A stretch of 64,000 nucleotides of DNA, taken from assembly GCF_001757105.1 (NCBI RefSeq), contig NZ_MDHN01000029.1, positions 372,001-436,000 on the forward strand, read 5' to 3'. Shown in pieces: positions 46,136-54,610 of the stretch (its first letter is position 1; every line of letters begins with the position of its first letter). The stretch is from Alteromonas confluentis (GTDB lineage Bacteria > Pseudomonadota > Gammaproteobacteria > Enterobacterales > Alteromonadaceae). The notes below the pieces were generated by a model. It made no database searches. It saw nothing but the letters and a program-made list of their open reading frames with translations, and had not been told where the DNA came from. A program made the translations under genes and the position numbers.

Positions 46136-47709
46136 GCTATTTGTTCCTGTTGTAGCGGCTTACTCGTGGCGTCGCCTAACTGGGCTTTCAACTGTTCGAG
46201 CAATGGCGCTACCTGGTTGTTTGCCGTGCCATAGACATAGAAATCCGGGCGCAGCAGTACCGCGTCTACACCCGCTTCTTCGATCCACGCATTCAGCTGT
46301 GGGTCTTGCCAGGCAGCAATATTGGTTACTTCAATATTCAGCGTCGGCAGAATGCTGGCGATATGTTGTGTTGCTTCCGCAGCCAGCGATGCGCTGGTAA
46401 CTAACAAGCGCCAGTCGCCCGTTGCCAGTTCGTCTAGCAGTTGGGCTTTGCCATTTACGGAAATGCGAGGCTGAATGAAACGACGCCCTGCTTCAGCCGT
46501 GTTGCTAGCAACAATGCCAGCCGTTACCGGTGGAATAAGGTGTGCCGCGGTGGCAGGCAATTCGCCTTTGCGGACTTTTTCACGAATTTCTTCATCACGG
46601 GCAGCCGCTTTTTCCTGGTCAAGCATGCAGATATAACGCCCTGCGCCTACCGCTGCAGATATGACGGCCCGCACATGGGGATCTCGCTCCGGCTGGTAAG
46701 TGTCCAGCAAGGATTCATTCGCTTTGCCATTGGCAACCAGGTCGAGTTTCCACGCCAGGTTTGCCACATCGCGGAAGCCATGACACATACCCTGACCAAA
46801 GAACGGCGGTGTTTGGTGCGCGGCATCACCGGCAAGAAACACATTGCCCACTTTCCACTGTTCGGCTAGTAAGCCGTGGAAGCGATAGGTTGCTGCACGC
46901 ACGATGTTATGCGGCACACCATCGAGATAGGGCGCGAGCAACGCTGCCACGTTCTCCGGCTTCATCATTTCCTGATCGTCTTCGCCCGGCAGTAGCATCA
47001 GTTCCCAGCGGCGGTGATTACCTCTACCCGGTACCACAGTGGCGGGACGTTTCGGATCGCACATCATCACCGATAATTGCTGGATGTCGGCATCCGTTGG
47101 TAAGCCGGTGAGCGCCGGAAAACGGATTGCACCGTCAACTTCGGCATCAACCACCAGCCAGGGCTCTTCAAACTGAAGATCATCGAGCTTCACGTCCAGT
47201 GACTTTCTGATCACGCTACGAGCACCGTCACAGGCTATTACCCAGCGGGCACGCACGGTGTCAGTCTCGCCGTTACATAACGTGGTAATGTCCACCGCGT
47301 TGTTTTGCTGGGTGAGTGCCGTGCACTGTGTACCAAGCCTGACAGAAACATTATCGAAACGGGTAAGCGCATCGCGAAGATGCTCTTCCAGCTCAGGCTG
47401 ATAAAAAAAGTAATCGTTAGACCAGCCGTAAGGACGCGGTTTACCCACCGTGCCCATGTAGCGAATAACGCCGTGGTCGGCACCAATGTGCAGGTGACCA
47501 TCGGTGTCGCGCATGTCTTTTAAAATGGTGTCGTGCAGACCGATAGACTGAAACAAACGCACCATTTCGTGATCGAGGTGAACGGCGCGGGGAAGCGGAT
47601 ACGGGTTGGCTTCTTTCTCTAAAACCACCACGCTTAAGCCCCGTTTTCCCAGTAAATTGGCCGCAAGCGCCCCTACCGGCCCGCAGCCAATAATTGCAAT
47701 ATCAAACAT
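46132..47709 (-). CDS. FAD-dependent aromatic hydroxylase (MhpA-like)
   Basis: A 525-residue flavoprotein monooxygenase of the class that includes 3-(3-hydroxyphenyl)propionate hydroxylase MhpA. The N-terminal nucleotide motif is I-I-G-C-G-P-V-G-A-L-A. The middle dinucleotide-contact motif reads A-C-D-G-A-R-S, and the second FAD motif F-L-A-G-D-A-A-H-Q-T-P-P-F, followed by G-Q-G-M-C-H-G, is conserved in this class. A C-terminal thioredoxin-like domain (from about 405) is typical of the phenol-hydroxylase branch. It likely adds a hydroxyl ortho to an existing one, giving the catechol cleaved by the dioxygenase. Confidence 0.92.
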   Translation of the reverse strand: MFDIAIIGCGPVGALAANLLGKRGLSVVVLEKEANPYPLPRAVHLDHEMVRLFQSIGLHDTILKDMRDTDGHLHIGADHGVIRYMGTVGKPRPYGWSNDYFFYQPELEEHLRDALTRFDNVSVRLGTQCTALTQQNNAVDITTLCNGETDTVRARWVIACDGARSVIRKSLDVKLDDLQFEEPWLVVDAEVDGAIRFPALTGLPTDADIQQLSVMMCDPKRPATVVPGRGNHRRWELMLLPGEDDQEMMKPENVAALLAPYLDGVPHNIVRAATYRFHGLLAEQWKVGNVFLAGDAAHQTPPFFGQGMCHGFRDVANLAWKLDLVANGKANESLLDTYQPERDPHVRAVISAAVGAGRYICMLDQEKAAARDEEIREKVRKGELPATAAHLIPPVTAGIVASNTAEAGRRFIQPRISVNGKAQLLDELATGDWRLLVTSASLAAEATQHIASILPTLNIEVTNIAAWQDPQLNAWIEEAGVDAVLLRPDFYVYGTANNQVAPLLEQLKAQLGDATSKPLQQEQIA

Positions 47710-47731
47710 CTTGGGTATTCCTTCTGGCGGG

Positions 47732-48961
47732 CTAGCTCATGCTTAAAGGCGCTTTATAGAGGCGTCCTTCCTGCATAATCATGGTGATATTCTGCTTATT
47801 CTGAATAATGGAAACATTCTGTGTGGGGTCGCCGTCTATCAACAACAGATCGGCCAAATAGCCCTCTTTCACCAAACCAAGCTCTTCACCCATCCCCATC
47901 AGTTGACCACCAAGTTGAGTGGCAGCATGCAGGGTTTCAGCAGGGGTGTAGCCAAAGTGCTCAACCCACAGTTCTAAATCGCGGGCGTTGCGTCCGTTAG
48001 GGTTGAACGGGAAGCCGTAGTCACCGCCGGGGAGAATGCGTACGCCTTTCTCTTTGAGCTTAGGTACCAATGCTTTTAGTCGTGACATCACAATGGCCGC
48101 ATCTTCTTTCATATGGGTCATATCCATATGCGGAGGCGGATTTGCATCCAGTGTGGCCTGAATAATGCCGATTGTTGGTGCCACGAACATTTCGTCCTTC
48201 TTAGCCACCAGCATTTCGATGGCTTCCTCGTCGGCGTAGGTACAGTGATAAAGAATACGGAAGCCGGCTTTAATGCCGAATTTAACGGCATCGCAGGCGT
48301 GGGCATGGCCGGTAAGCCACACATCACTTTCGCGAGCTTGCTCGCCTGCCGCCAACAATTCTTCTTCGGTATACAGTAGCTCCAGCGATGCACCAGGCTT
48401 CAGCGCACTTTCGCCCGAAATCAAAAATTTAATCGCTTTGGCACCAATATCGGCGCACTCTTTTACAAACTCTTTCACACCTTCCGGGCCGCGTGCGTGC
48501 AGCTCAACGTGACCGGGATCGAGCTCCGAATCGTTAGGCGGCTCACGTTCAACAGAAGAAGGAATAAGGCGAGGGCCTGGCATGCCGCCATCTTTAAGAT
48601 GCGCATTCAGCGAGATTTCCAGCGTTTTACTCAACGCGCCAGCTGAATAGGCACTGGTGAAACCGTGGTCGAGCAGAATACGAGCATTGCGAGCAGCGGT
48701 TAATGCCAACTCTTCAGGTGGCAGCGACATGCCCGGAACGAATTTTTCTACCGACGTTGGCCAGGTAAGATGCGCGTGGGCTTCAACCATCCCCGGCATC
48801 AGCGTTTTTCCATCGGCATTAATAACCCGATCACCCGGTTGGGCTTCAATAGGTTGCTCGCTGATGAGAACAATATGTTTATCTTCAACAGCGACTGAAC
48901 CGGACTTTAAGGCACTACCGGTTCCGTCGAAAATATTGGCATTGTTAATAATTGTACGCAT
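47732..48961 (-). CDS. Amidohydrolase-superfamily metal-dependent hydrolase
   Basis: The ATG used gives 409 residues and has AGGTGG upstream; a GTG three codons earlier overlaps that site. Metal-binding landmarks: V-E-A-H-A-H-L-T-W (H-x-H), the central lysine region G-A-K-A-I-K-F-L-I, T-G-H-A-H-A and L-Y-H-C-T-Y-A-D-E (further His), and G-G-D-Y-G-F (Asp). The set fits the imidazolonepropionase-like/prolidase-like amidohydrolase group. It heads the catabolic genes after the LysR gene, 22 bp before the hydroxylase. It may hydrolyse an amide or lactone to deliver the aromatic substrate. Confidence 0.88.
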   Translation of the reverse strand: MRTIINNANIFDGTGSALKSGSVAVEDKHIVLISEQPIEAQPGDRVINADGKTLMPGMVEAHAHLTWPTSVEKFVPGMSLPPEELALTAARNARILLDHGFTSAYSAGALSKTLEISLNAHLKDGGMPGPRLIPSSVEREPPNDSELDPGHVELHARGPEGVKEFVKECADIGAKAIKFLISGESALKPGASLELLYTEEELLAAGEQARESDVWLTGHAHACDAVKFGIKAGFRILYHCTYADEEAIEMLVAKKDEMFVAPTIGIIQATLDANPPPHMDMTHMKEDAAIVMSRLKALVPKLKEKGVRILPGGDYGFPFNPNGRNARDLELWVEHFGYTPAETLHAATQLGGQLMGMGEELGLVKEGYLADLLLIDGDPTQNVSIIQNKQNITMIMQEGRLYKAPLSMS

Positions 48962-49052
48962 AAGCGCCACCTGTTGTTCTTGGTTTTAGCTTATGTTGGC
49001 ATCATCCTATATTTGTTCAAATATTTATTTTTTTGTTAAATATAGGTAAAAA

Positions 49053-49952
49053 CTATACATCGAGACATTGCACCGTGTGGTCGATGAACGCCTGCGCGAT
49101 TGCCGGCAATTTACGTTCGGCTAGCCAGAGCAGACCCACCTTGCGTTTAAAGTTAATTCCATCAATCTCGATGGCGCGCAAACTGCCATTTTCCAGTTCT
49201 GATTTCACCACTTCCCGAGGCAAGATTGTGATGTAATCTGACGCGCGCACAATGTACTTTGTGCTCAATAATGAATCAGAAGAGATCACGTTGTTGGGAA
49301 TGGCAGCGTCGCTACTGATAAAAAGTGCATCGATTTGACGACGAAACCCTCCCACTTTATCGGGCAGTACCCAACGGGCGCTGGCCAGCTGCCGCAAATT
49401 TAGCTTTTCAGGTAAGTGATAGTTAGCTTCGCCCACCACAATAGAGAACGGGTCGCTGAACACCGGTAACTCGCAGAAACTGTCGGAAGAGCTTGTCATG
49501 CCTGAGGTGAGAATAGCCAGGTCGAGCTCATAATTTTTCAGCATTTGATGGGCTTTTGCATCATGGCATTCGGTTATCCGCAGATTAAAGCGAGGATATT
49601 CTTTGCTGAAACTGCTAATCACCTTGCCCATCACCGATGCCAGCGCACCCGGCGTTCCACCGATATTCAGCGGCCCGCCTACGTCATCTTCCAGCAGCTT
49701 AATTTCTTCCTGAGCAGAGAGCAGCAAACTGTCGACAGCCTGCGCTTTAATCTTCAATGCTTCGCCGGCAGGCGTGAGTTGAATACCTTGGCGGTTTCGT
49801 TCAAACAGTTTGGTTGCCAGCACCCGTTCAAGCTGATTAATCGCCACGGAAACCGATGGCTGAGAAAGGTGTTCTGCTCTGGCAGCACCACTGATGGTTC
49901 CCTCGCGACAAACCGCGAGAAATAAACGAAGCGTTCGGGGATCGATGCGCAT
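49053..49952 (-). CDS. LysR-family regulator of the aromatic operon
   Basis: A 299-residue LysR regulator with helix-turn-helix E-G-T-I-S-G-A-A-R-A-E-H-L-S-Q-P-S-V-S and an effector domain from about residue 92. It lies at the head of the leftward operon, 91 bp before the amidohydrolase start and on the same strand. It therefore either controls a promoter in that gap or is co-transcribed. An aromatic intermediate is the likely effector by analogy with other pathway LysR proteins. Confidence 0.92.
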   Translation of the reverse strand: MRIDPRTLRLFLAVCREGTISGAARAEHLSQPSVSVAINQLERVLATKLFERNRQGIQLTPAGEALKIKAQAVDSLLLSAQEEIKLLEDDVGGPLNIGGTPGALASVMGKVISSFSKEYPRFNLRITECHDAKAHQMLKNYELDLAILTSGMTSSSDSFCELPVFSDPFSIVVGEANYHLPEKLNLRQLASARWVLPDKVGGFRRQIDALFISSDAAIPNNVISSDSLLSTKYIVRASDYITILPREVVKSELENGSLRAIEIDGINFKRKVGLLWLAERKLPAIAQAFIDHTVQCLDV

Positions 49953-50196
49953 TTATCACTCCTACCATTAACTCTGCTTATGCTTCTTTAAAAGATGCAC
50001 AAATATTTGAATGGCCGAAGTGTTAAATAATTATTAAAAAAATACAACCTCAACCTCAGTTGCACTGCGTATAAGTTACGTAAAGACGGCCTTGCACCGT
50101 AAGGCTCACTCGCAAAGCGAATGGTGTATACTGAATTACCTGAATAATGCTGTGAATTACCCGGCGTTCCTACTCGCATGCAATAAGGAAGATGTG

Positions 50197-51930
50197 TTGC
50201 CAGTACCTCTTGTTCAAGCGCTGAAAGGTTATAGCCGTTCCCATTTCGTGAGTGATTTGGTGGCCGGCTGCGTGACCGCATTCATTGCCGTACCGCAAAC
50301 CATGGCCTACGCGCAACTTGCCGGACTGCCCGCCGAATATGGCCTTTACAGCTCGCTATTACCACTGATTTGCTATGCGCTGTTCGGTAGCAGCCGAACG
50401 TTAGTGGTTGGCCCCGCTGCGTTAATTAGCCTGATGATTGCTTCCGCCATTGGTCAGATTGCGCCTGCTTCGCCAGAAGCCTACATGCAAATTTCCGTGA
50501 ACCTGGCCATGCTCGTTGGGCTTATTCTGATGGCCATGAGCGCCCTGCGATTGGGGAGTTTTGCCAAGCTGATCAGTAGCCCGGTGATCACCGGTTTTAC
50601 CAGTGCGTCGGCGTTAATCATTGCTGCCAGCCAACTTAACTTGGTACTCGGTATTGAAGATGAAAAAGGCGCAACGTTTATCGATACCATTTCCCGAATG
50701 CCCGCTTCTCTGACATCTTCGAACCTTTCTGTTGTGTTGTTAAGCGCGATGGCGTTTGTCATATTGTGGGCTGGGAAATCGCTGTTACCGGTACTCGCCA
50801 ATAAGCTTAACCTGCCCGATACAGCCGCGATTGCACTGAATAAATCTGGACCGATTTTCGCCGTGATTGCCGGTACTCTGGTGGTTGCGTTGTGGTCACT
50901 CAATACCACGCAACAGGTTGCCGTGCTCGGTGCCATTCCAGACAGCCTGCCGTCACTGAGCTGGGCGCTAATTGAGTTTAGCCTGTGGCGAGAGCTCGCA
51001 CTGCCGGCATTTTCCATTGCTTTAATTTGCTTTCTCACCAGTATTTCCACCGGCTCTACCCTGGCCAGTAAAGATCATGAACGGGTAAATGCAAATCAGG
51101 AGCTACTGGCCCTAGGCGTAACGAACCTGAGCTCTGCACTTACCGGCAGTTTTGCCTTGGCCGGTAGCGTGAGTCGATCCATGGTGAACTACTCCGCCGG
51201 TGCCGCCACGCAAATTGCCAATGTGGTTTCAGCCTTTGTAGTGCTAATTACCATTTTGTTTCTTACGCCGTGGTTCTACTACCTTCCCCAAGCGGTGCTT
51301 GGCGCTATTGTGATCATGTCGGTACTGCCAATGATAGCGCTGAATAATCTGCGTCAGCGCTGGCAGTTTAATAAAGCAGATGCCATCAGTTTGCTGGTCA
51401 CCTTTTTCGCCACCTTGTTGCTAGGTGTAGAGCTCGGTATCTGGGCTGGTATCGCCTGTTCCATCATTCTGCTGTTACAACGGGCCAGTCAGCCACATAT
51501 TGCCGAGGTAGGCAGGGCCAAAAACGGGTATTTTAGAAACATTAACCGACTAGACGTAGAAACCCTGCCAAACACCATTTTTCTGCGCATTGATGAGAGC
51601 CTGTACTTTGCCAACGTACAATACGTAGAGAGTGCGATAATGAAACGCTGCGCGAAAAGCGACAAGCTTGAGCACCTGGTACTGATTTTCAGTTCGGTTA
51701 GCTTTGTGGATGAAAGTGCACTGGAAAGCCTGGAGCGGCTGTTGATTAACCTGAAAAACGCCGGCATTACCCTGCACCTATCCGATGTGAAGGGCATGGT
51801 TCAAGACAGATTGAAGTTCACGGATATAGAAGAAAAGCTTAAGCCCGGACAAATGTTCTATACTGCAGATGAGGCCATGACAGTGCTTAGATCCGGTAAA
51901 TCCACGTTTATTCAGGAGGGAGCATGCTAA
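50197..51930 (+). CDS. SulP-family anion transporter with STAS domain
   Basis: An inner-membrane transporter of the SLC26/SulP family, 577 residues from the TTG chosen here, which lies 5-7 bases after TAAGGAAG. A GTG one codon earlier is equally possible, and the longer open frame upstream looks non-coding. Helix 1 region G-C-V-T-A-F-I-A-V-P-Q-T-M-A-Y-A-Q-L-A-G-L-P-A-E-Y-G-L-Y is diagnostic. After about 12 helices the cytoplasmic STAS domain occupies about 440-555 (V-D-E-S-A-L-E-S-L). Sulfate, bicarbonate or dicarboxylates are possible substrates. Confidence 0.92.
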   Translation: MPVPLVQALKGYSRSHFVSDLVAGCVTAFIAVPQTMAYAQLAGLPAEYGLYSSLLPLICYALFGSSRTLVVGPAALISLMIASAIGQIAPASPEAYMQISVNLAMLVGLILMAMSALRLGSFAKLISSPVITGFTSASALIIAASQLNLVLGIEDEKGATFIDTISRMPASLTSSNLSVVLLSAMAFVILWAGKSLLPVLANKLNLPDTAAIALNKSGPIFAVIAGTLVVALWSLNTTQQVAVLGAIPDSLPSLSWALIEFSLWRELALPAFSIALICFLTSISTGSTLASKDHERVNANQELLALGVTNLSSALTGSFALAGSVSRSMVNYSAGAATQIANVVSAFVVLITILFLTPWFYYLPQAVLGAIVIMSVLPMIALNNLRQRWQFNKADAISLLVTFFATLLLGVELGIWAGIACSIILLLQRASQPHIAEVGRAKNGYFRNINRLDVETLPNTIFLRIDESLYFANVQYVESAIMKRCAKSDKLEHLVLIFSSVSFVDESALESLERLLINLKNAGITLHLSDVKGMVQDRLKFTDIEEKLKPGQMFYTADEAMTVLRSGKSTFIQEGAC

Positions 51931-52175
51931 GGATTTTAATCGCAGTATTCTGGCTCATCAGCTTTATAGCCATTTTTGCTACGCCCTTTCCGGGCTATTT
52001 TGCCGTAATCACAGCGATGATAACGGTGGCAGTGTTCTTCTTCCCCATCAGCTACGGTAGTCGAGAGGAAGTGCAATTATCTTCTCAGACTCCGCTGAAA
52101 ATGATTGCTTCACCGATACCGTATTTGTTTTTAGCGGCTTTAGGTGTTGGCGTGTTCTTTGTTTGGTTCAGATAG
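51924..52175 (+). CDS. Small membrane protein coupled to the SulP transporter
   Basis: An 83-residue protein with three hydrophobic segments (about 5-20, 22-42, 63-82). Its ATG overlaps the end of the SulP gene by seven bases and is preceded by AGGAGGGA, a very strong ribosome site, so it is almost surely translated and coupled. No family recognised; a small accessory subunit of the transporter is the simplest idea. Confidence 0.82.
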   Translation: MLRILIAVFWLISFIAIFATPFPGYFAVITAMITVAVFFFPISYGSREEVQLSSQTPLKMIASPIPYLFLAALGVGVFFVWFR

Positions 52176-52248
52176 CAGCTACGCCTCCAATCCCGGAAAA
52201 GTGCCATAAGGCCTGATGAATTAAACCACGCATATCGAAGTGACAAAG

Positions 52249-53091
52249 TCACTGCGGCCTGTCTGCCGCCGGTCGCACATGCATAAAGCTGGCAAAACGG
52301 GGTAAGCCTTTCTTCGTTTTGCCATAAAACTTATAGGTTACCCAACTGCCGATTGGTGGCGGATTCAACCGCTCTGCATTAGTGAACCCGCTGCCAATTT
52401 TAAATTGCAGACCGCTACGCCCCTCCACCAGCAAGGATCCCATCATGCCCGCGTACTTGCCTTTGCCCGGCAAATACTCAATCACCCGCGCCTCATCATC
52501 TTCAAAGCGCTTTGCCTTCAGCAAGTATTCGCTGCGGCCATCCTGATAACGTGCCTCGCGATGATGTAACATCAGCCCTTCCCCGCCCGCTTTAACCACC
52601 TCATCTAGCCGCTGCTCAAACTCCGCTTCCGACGACACCGTGAATTGTGGAATGAGCTGCAGCGTTTGGGATTCTGTTTTATTGATGATCCGCTTCATCT
52701 GCTCCACGCGCTTCGCAAACGGTGCATTCGATGCCGGTGAATCGAATACCATCAGCCGCACATCCCGCCAACGCGCATCCGGCGTTTCGCTCAGCACTAT
52801 CGACGCAATTCGCTGAAAGTCGTTTCGCTTCGTCCACAGTTCGCCATCGAGCGGTTCAGCAGGCCAGTTCTGAGTGAACCACACAGGCGCGTGAATACGG
52901 TTGCCGTTACGAGTAAGCAATTCAGAGCCCGTCCAGCGAGCACGAATGCCGTCGAGCTTTTCGCTTATGAGGTAGTTGGAGATGTTTAGATTGTCGTGTT
53001 GGTTATAGGTTTTGGGGAGTTGGAGAGGAGCTGCGGCAAGCTCCGCGGGTAAAGTTAATGCCAGTAATATAGTAAAAAAAATAGTGAGCAT
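52249..53091 (-). CDS. Exported ATP-dependent DNA ligase (LigE type)
   Basis: A 280-residue minimal ATP-dependent DNA ligase with an N-terminal signal peptide (about 1-20), as in the periplasmic LigE/Lig group of Gammaproteobacteria. Motif I is E-K-L-D-G-I-R with adenylated Lys45; motif III L-D-G-E-L-W at 81-86; motif IV E-G-L-M-L-H; motif V L-L-K-A-K-R, followed by the OB domain with G-S-L-L-V-E-G. It lacks extra DNA-binding domains. Such enzymes have been linked to natural competence and extracellular DNA handling. Chromosome replication in these bacteria uses the NAD-dependent ligase. Confidence 0.92.
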   Translation of the reverse strand: MLTIFFTILLALTLPAELAAAPLQLPKTYNQHDNLNISNYLISEKLDGIRARWTGSELLTRNGNRIHAPVWFTQNWPAEPLDGELWTKRNDFQRIASIVLSETPDARWRDVRLMVFDSPASNAPFAKRVEQMKRIINKTESQTLQLIPQFTVSSEAEFEQRLDEVVKAGGEGLMLHHREARYQDGRSEYLLKAKRFEDDEARVIEYLPGKGKYAGMMGSLLVEGRSGLQFKIGSGFTNAERLNPPPIGSWVTYKFYGKTKKGLPRFASFMHVRPAADRPQ

Positions 53092-53112
53092 TTTTTGGCT
53101 CCGGAGTCGTGC

Positions 53113-53496
53113 TTATATCGAGCTCGGGCCAGCTTGCCCTGATATAGCGCGACGCATCTTATTCACCTGAAAGCGCTCGCAGTGAATTTTGATACATTCG
53201 CCCGTACGCAGCCTCAGAACGAAGCCAAAACTATTGGTCTGCTCTATATCAGAGACCTCATTAAGCTTCACATGTTGCCGTGCAGAGAATACTCTGTAAT
53301 CAATTAATTCACCGTTCTGAATAGAAATTCGCGCTCTTAATAACCACAGGAAAAACAGCGACAACAACAATACAAATTGAAACTCAGTCATTGGTTGATT
53401 ATCTATGAGAATGCTGACGGTCTTGATGATGAGTGCTAGCAAAAGAACGTAAGAGCAAACCAGATATTTTCTTATAAGCACAATGTTAAGCTCCAA
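53113..53496 (-). CDS. Uncharacterised small membrane protein
   Basis: A 127-residue protein with two hydrophobic segments (about 9-32 and 38-54) followed by a basic soluble region (R-A-R-I-S-I-Q-N-G-E-L, then R-L-R-T-G-E-C-I-K-I-H) with a beta-rich, PH-like pattern. I do not recognise the family. It lies 21 bp upstream of the DNA ligase gene on the same strand and could be co-transcribed with it. Confidence 0.68.
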   Translation of the reverse strand: MELNIVLIRKYLVCSYVLLLALIIKTVSILIDNQPMTEFQFVLLLSLFFLWLLRARISIQNGELIDYRVFSARQHVKLNEVSDIEQTNSFGFVLRLRTGECIKIHCERFQVNKMRRAISGQAGPSSI

Positions 53497-53558
53497 AACG
53501 AAAGTGTTTCACTTTATAAACGCGAAGCTATGCATGAGAAAGGATGCAACCTTTTTGC

Positions 53559-53672
53559 TCAAAGCAATCCATTTGGAGAATCGATTTTCATAACATAGCT
53601 TAGTTCAAAGGCATTCGTGCAAGCATCACCACCTGATACCTGATTGACTTCATTCGTATCTAAAGTTTTCAT
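53559..53672 (-). CDS. Double-glycine-leader small peptide (bacteriocin-like)
   Basis: A 37-residue gene, below usual size cut-offs. The ATG is preceded by TAAGGAACGTT. The leader M-K-T-L-D-T-N-E-V-N-Q-V-S-G-G matches the double-glycine leader pattern (L at -12, E-V near -8/-7, V/S and G-G at -2/-1), recognised by C39-peptidase ABC exporters. The predicted core of 22 residues begins D-A-C-T-N-A-F-E and has one cysteine. No transporter, immunity or modification gene lies nearby, so it may be an orphan served by an exporter elsewhere. The 487-bp gap between the flanking long genes holds this and one doubtful small frame. Confidence 0.68.
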   Translation of the reverse strand: MKTLDTNEVNQVSGGDACTNAFELSYVMKIDSPNGLL

Positions 53673-53842
53673 AACGTTCCTTATCTTATTTTCAAATTCC
53701 TTCTCATGAAGGCAAGATCGAGTTTACCGATAAGCATTCGTTTGCAAACTGCACTCAGGGAGTGTTTGTTGATTGGCGCAATTTTCTCTGTAGTCGCTGA
53801 ATAACAGATCGTCTGGCTTTGGTTTATAAAAAAGGGAGCTCC

Positions 53843-54010
53843 ATGAAGCTGAGAAAAAATAACTATTATAGAAACTTACCATTCTTCCAGTTGCTGGAAG
53901 TCTTTTATGCAGTATCTATTGAGTGTGGTAGTCATCAAAATGAGGCCAGAGAATGGCCTCACGATAAGAACAACAACCAAGCGCTACATGTGTTGATTGA
54001 TGTAGGCTAG
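53843..54010 (+). CDS. Possible small protein of unknown function
   Basis: A 55-residue frame beginning at an ATG with an excellent ribosome site (AAGGGAG four bases upstream). It is basic at the N-terminus (M-K-L-R-K-N-N-Y-Y-R), with one short hydrophobic stretch and no recognised motif. It overlaps the 3' end of the DUF3010 gene on the other strand and runs through that gene's terminator hairpin, which argues against it. Only the ribosome site supports it. Confidence 0.3.
   Translation: MKLRKNNYYRNLPFFQLLEVFYAVSIECGSHQNEAREWPHDKNNNQALHVLIDVG
53937..53961 (-). terminator. Terminator of the DUF3010 gene
   Basis: Arms TGAGGCCA (53941-53948) and TGGCCTCA (53954-53961) around GAGAA. On the - strand the stem is followed by TTTTGATG, 22 bases past the DUF3010 stop. 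Confidence 0.8.
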
Positions 54011-54412
54011 CGCAGTCTCAAAAGCCGGTTTCTGGAATACCTTTAACCCGGTATCGTTAAAATCGATATAGGTGCGACTCTCTTTTAATGCCGTTTTTAT
54101 CTCAGTTGGCGGCATCACGATAACTTCTACACCCGTTAATAGCTCAAGCGCAGCTTCTAATTTGAAACCGATGGCGCCACCAGCAAACTTACCCTTCATC
54201 GGGCGCTGGCGGATAACGATGATTTCGATTTTATAATCCTGCACCAGTTGAGCGAAAGTTTTCTGAAAATACTTCAGTTCATGGGCGGTAGCCGCTTTTT
54301 GCAGGCTCACTTTACGGGTGCGGCATTCAGGCAGGCGAAACATGCCATTATCCAGATTTAGCAGGACGATATTTGCATCATTTGCCGACAGTTCTACACC
54401 ACATACACGCAT
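53984..54412 (-). CDS. DUF3010-family protein
   Basis: A 142-residue protein that I recognise as the DUF3010 family found widely in marine Gammaproteobacteria. It begins R-V-C-G-V-E-L-S-A-N-D-A, with an acidic residue in the first beta strand, and later has I-I-V-I-R-Q-R and V-M-P-P-T-E-I-K, a pattern resembling RNase H/RuvC-like folds. No function is established. It is probably a core gene and marks the edge of the neighbouring island. Confidence 0.85.
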   Translation of the reverse strand: MRVCGVELSANDANIVLLNLDNGMFRLPECRTRKVSLQKAATAHELKYFQKTFAQLVQDYKIEIIVIRQRPMKGKFAGGAIGFKLEAALELLTGVEVIVMPPTEIKTALKESRTYIDFNDTGLKVFQKPAFETALAYINQHM

Positions 54413-54458
54413 TAAAAAGCTCCGCTATTAAATTAGAGCTTAGAGTATATCGGATTTG

Positions 54459-54490
54459 CTGGTTTGGGGCTGGTTTTTCTGGTTTGGGGC
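54459..54490. repeat. Direct repeat of 12 bp, period 20
   Basis: CTGGTTTGGGGC occurs at 54459-54470 and 54479-54490, with GGTTTTTCT-like spacer sequence between, in the 198-bp gap between DUF3010 and the methyltransferase gene. Just beyond, CCAGCTGAGCTA at 54512-54523 repeats 12 bases of the tRNA-Arg gene (59250-59261). These may mark an old island junction. Confidence 0.45.
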
Positions 54491-54610
54491 CTGTCTTTTT
54501 ACCTCGTTTGACCAGCTGAGCTAGTAATGATTGTAGACAGGGTGAATAGCATAAACAGCAATGAAGAAATGCTTTAGTATGAAAGTTAAAGCATTACGGT
54601 ATTTCTATTC

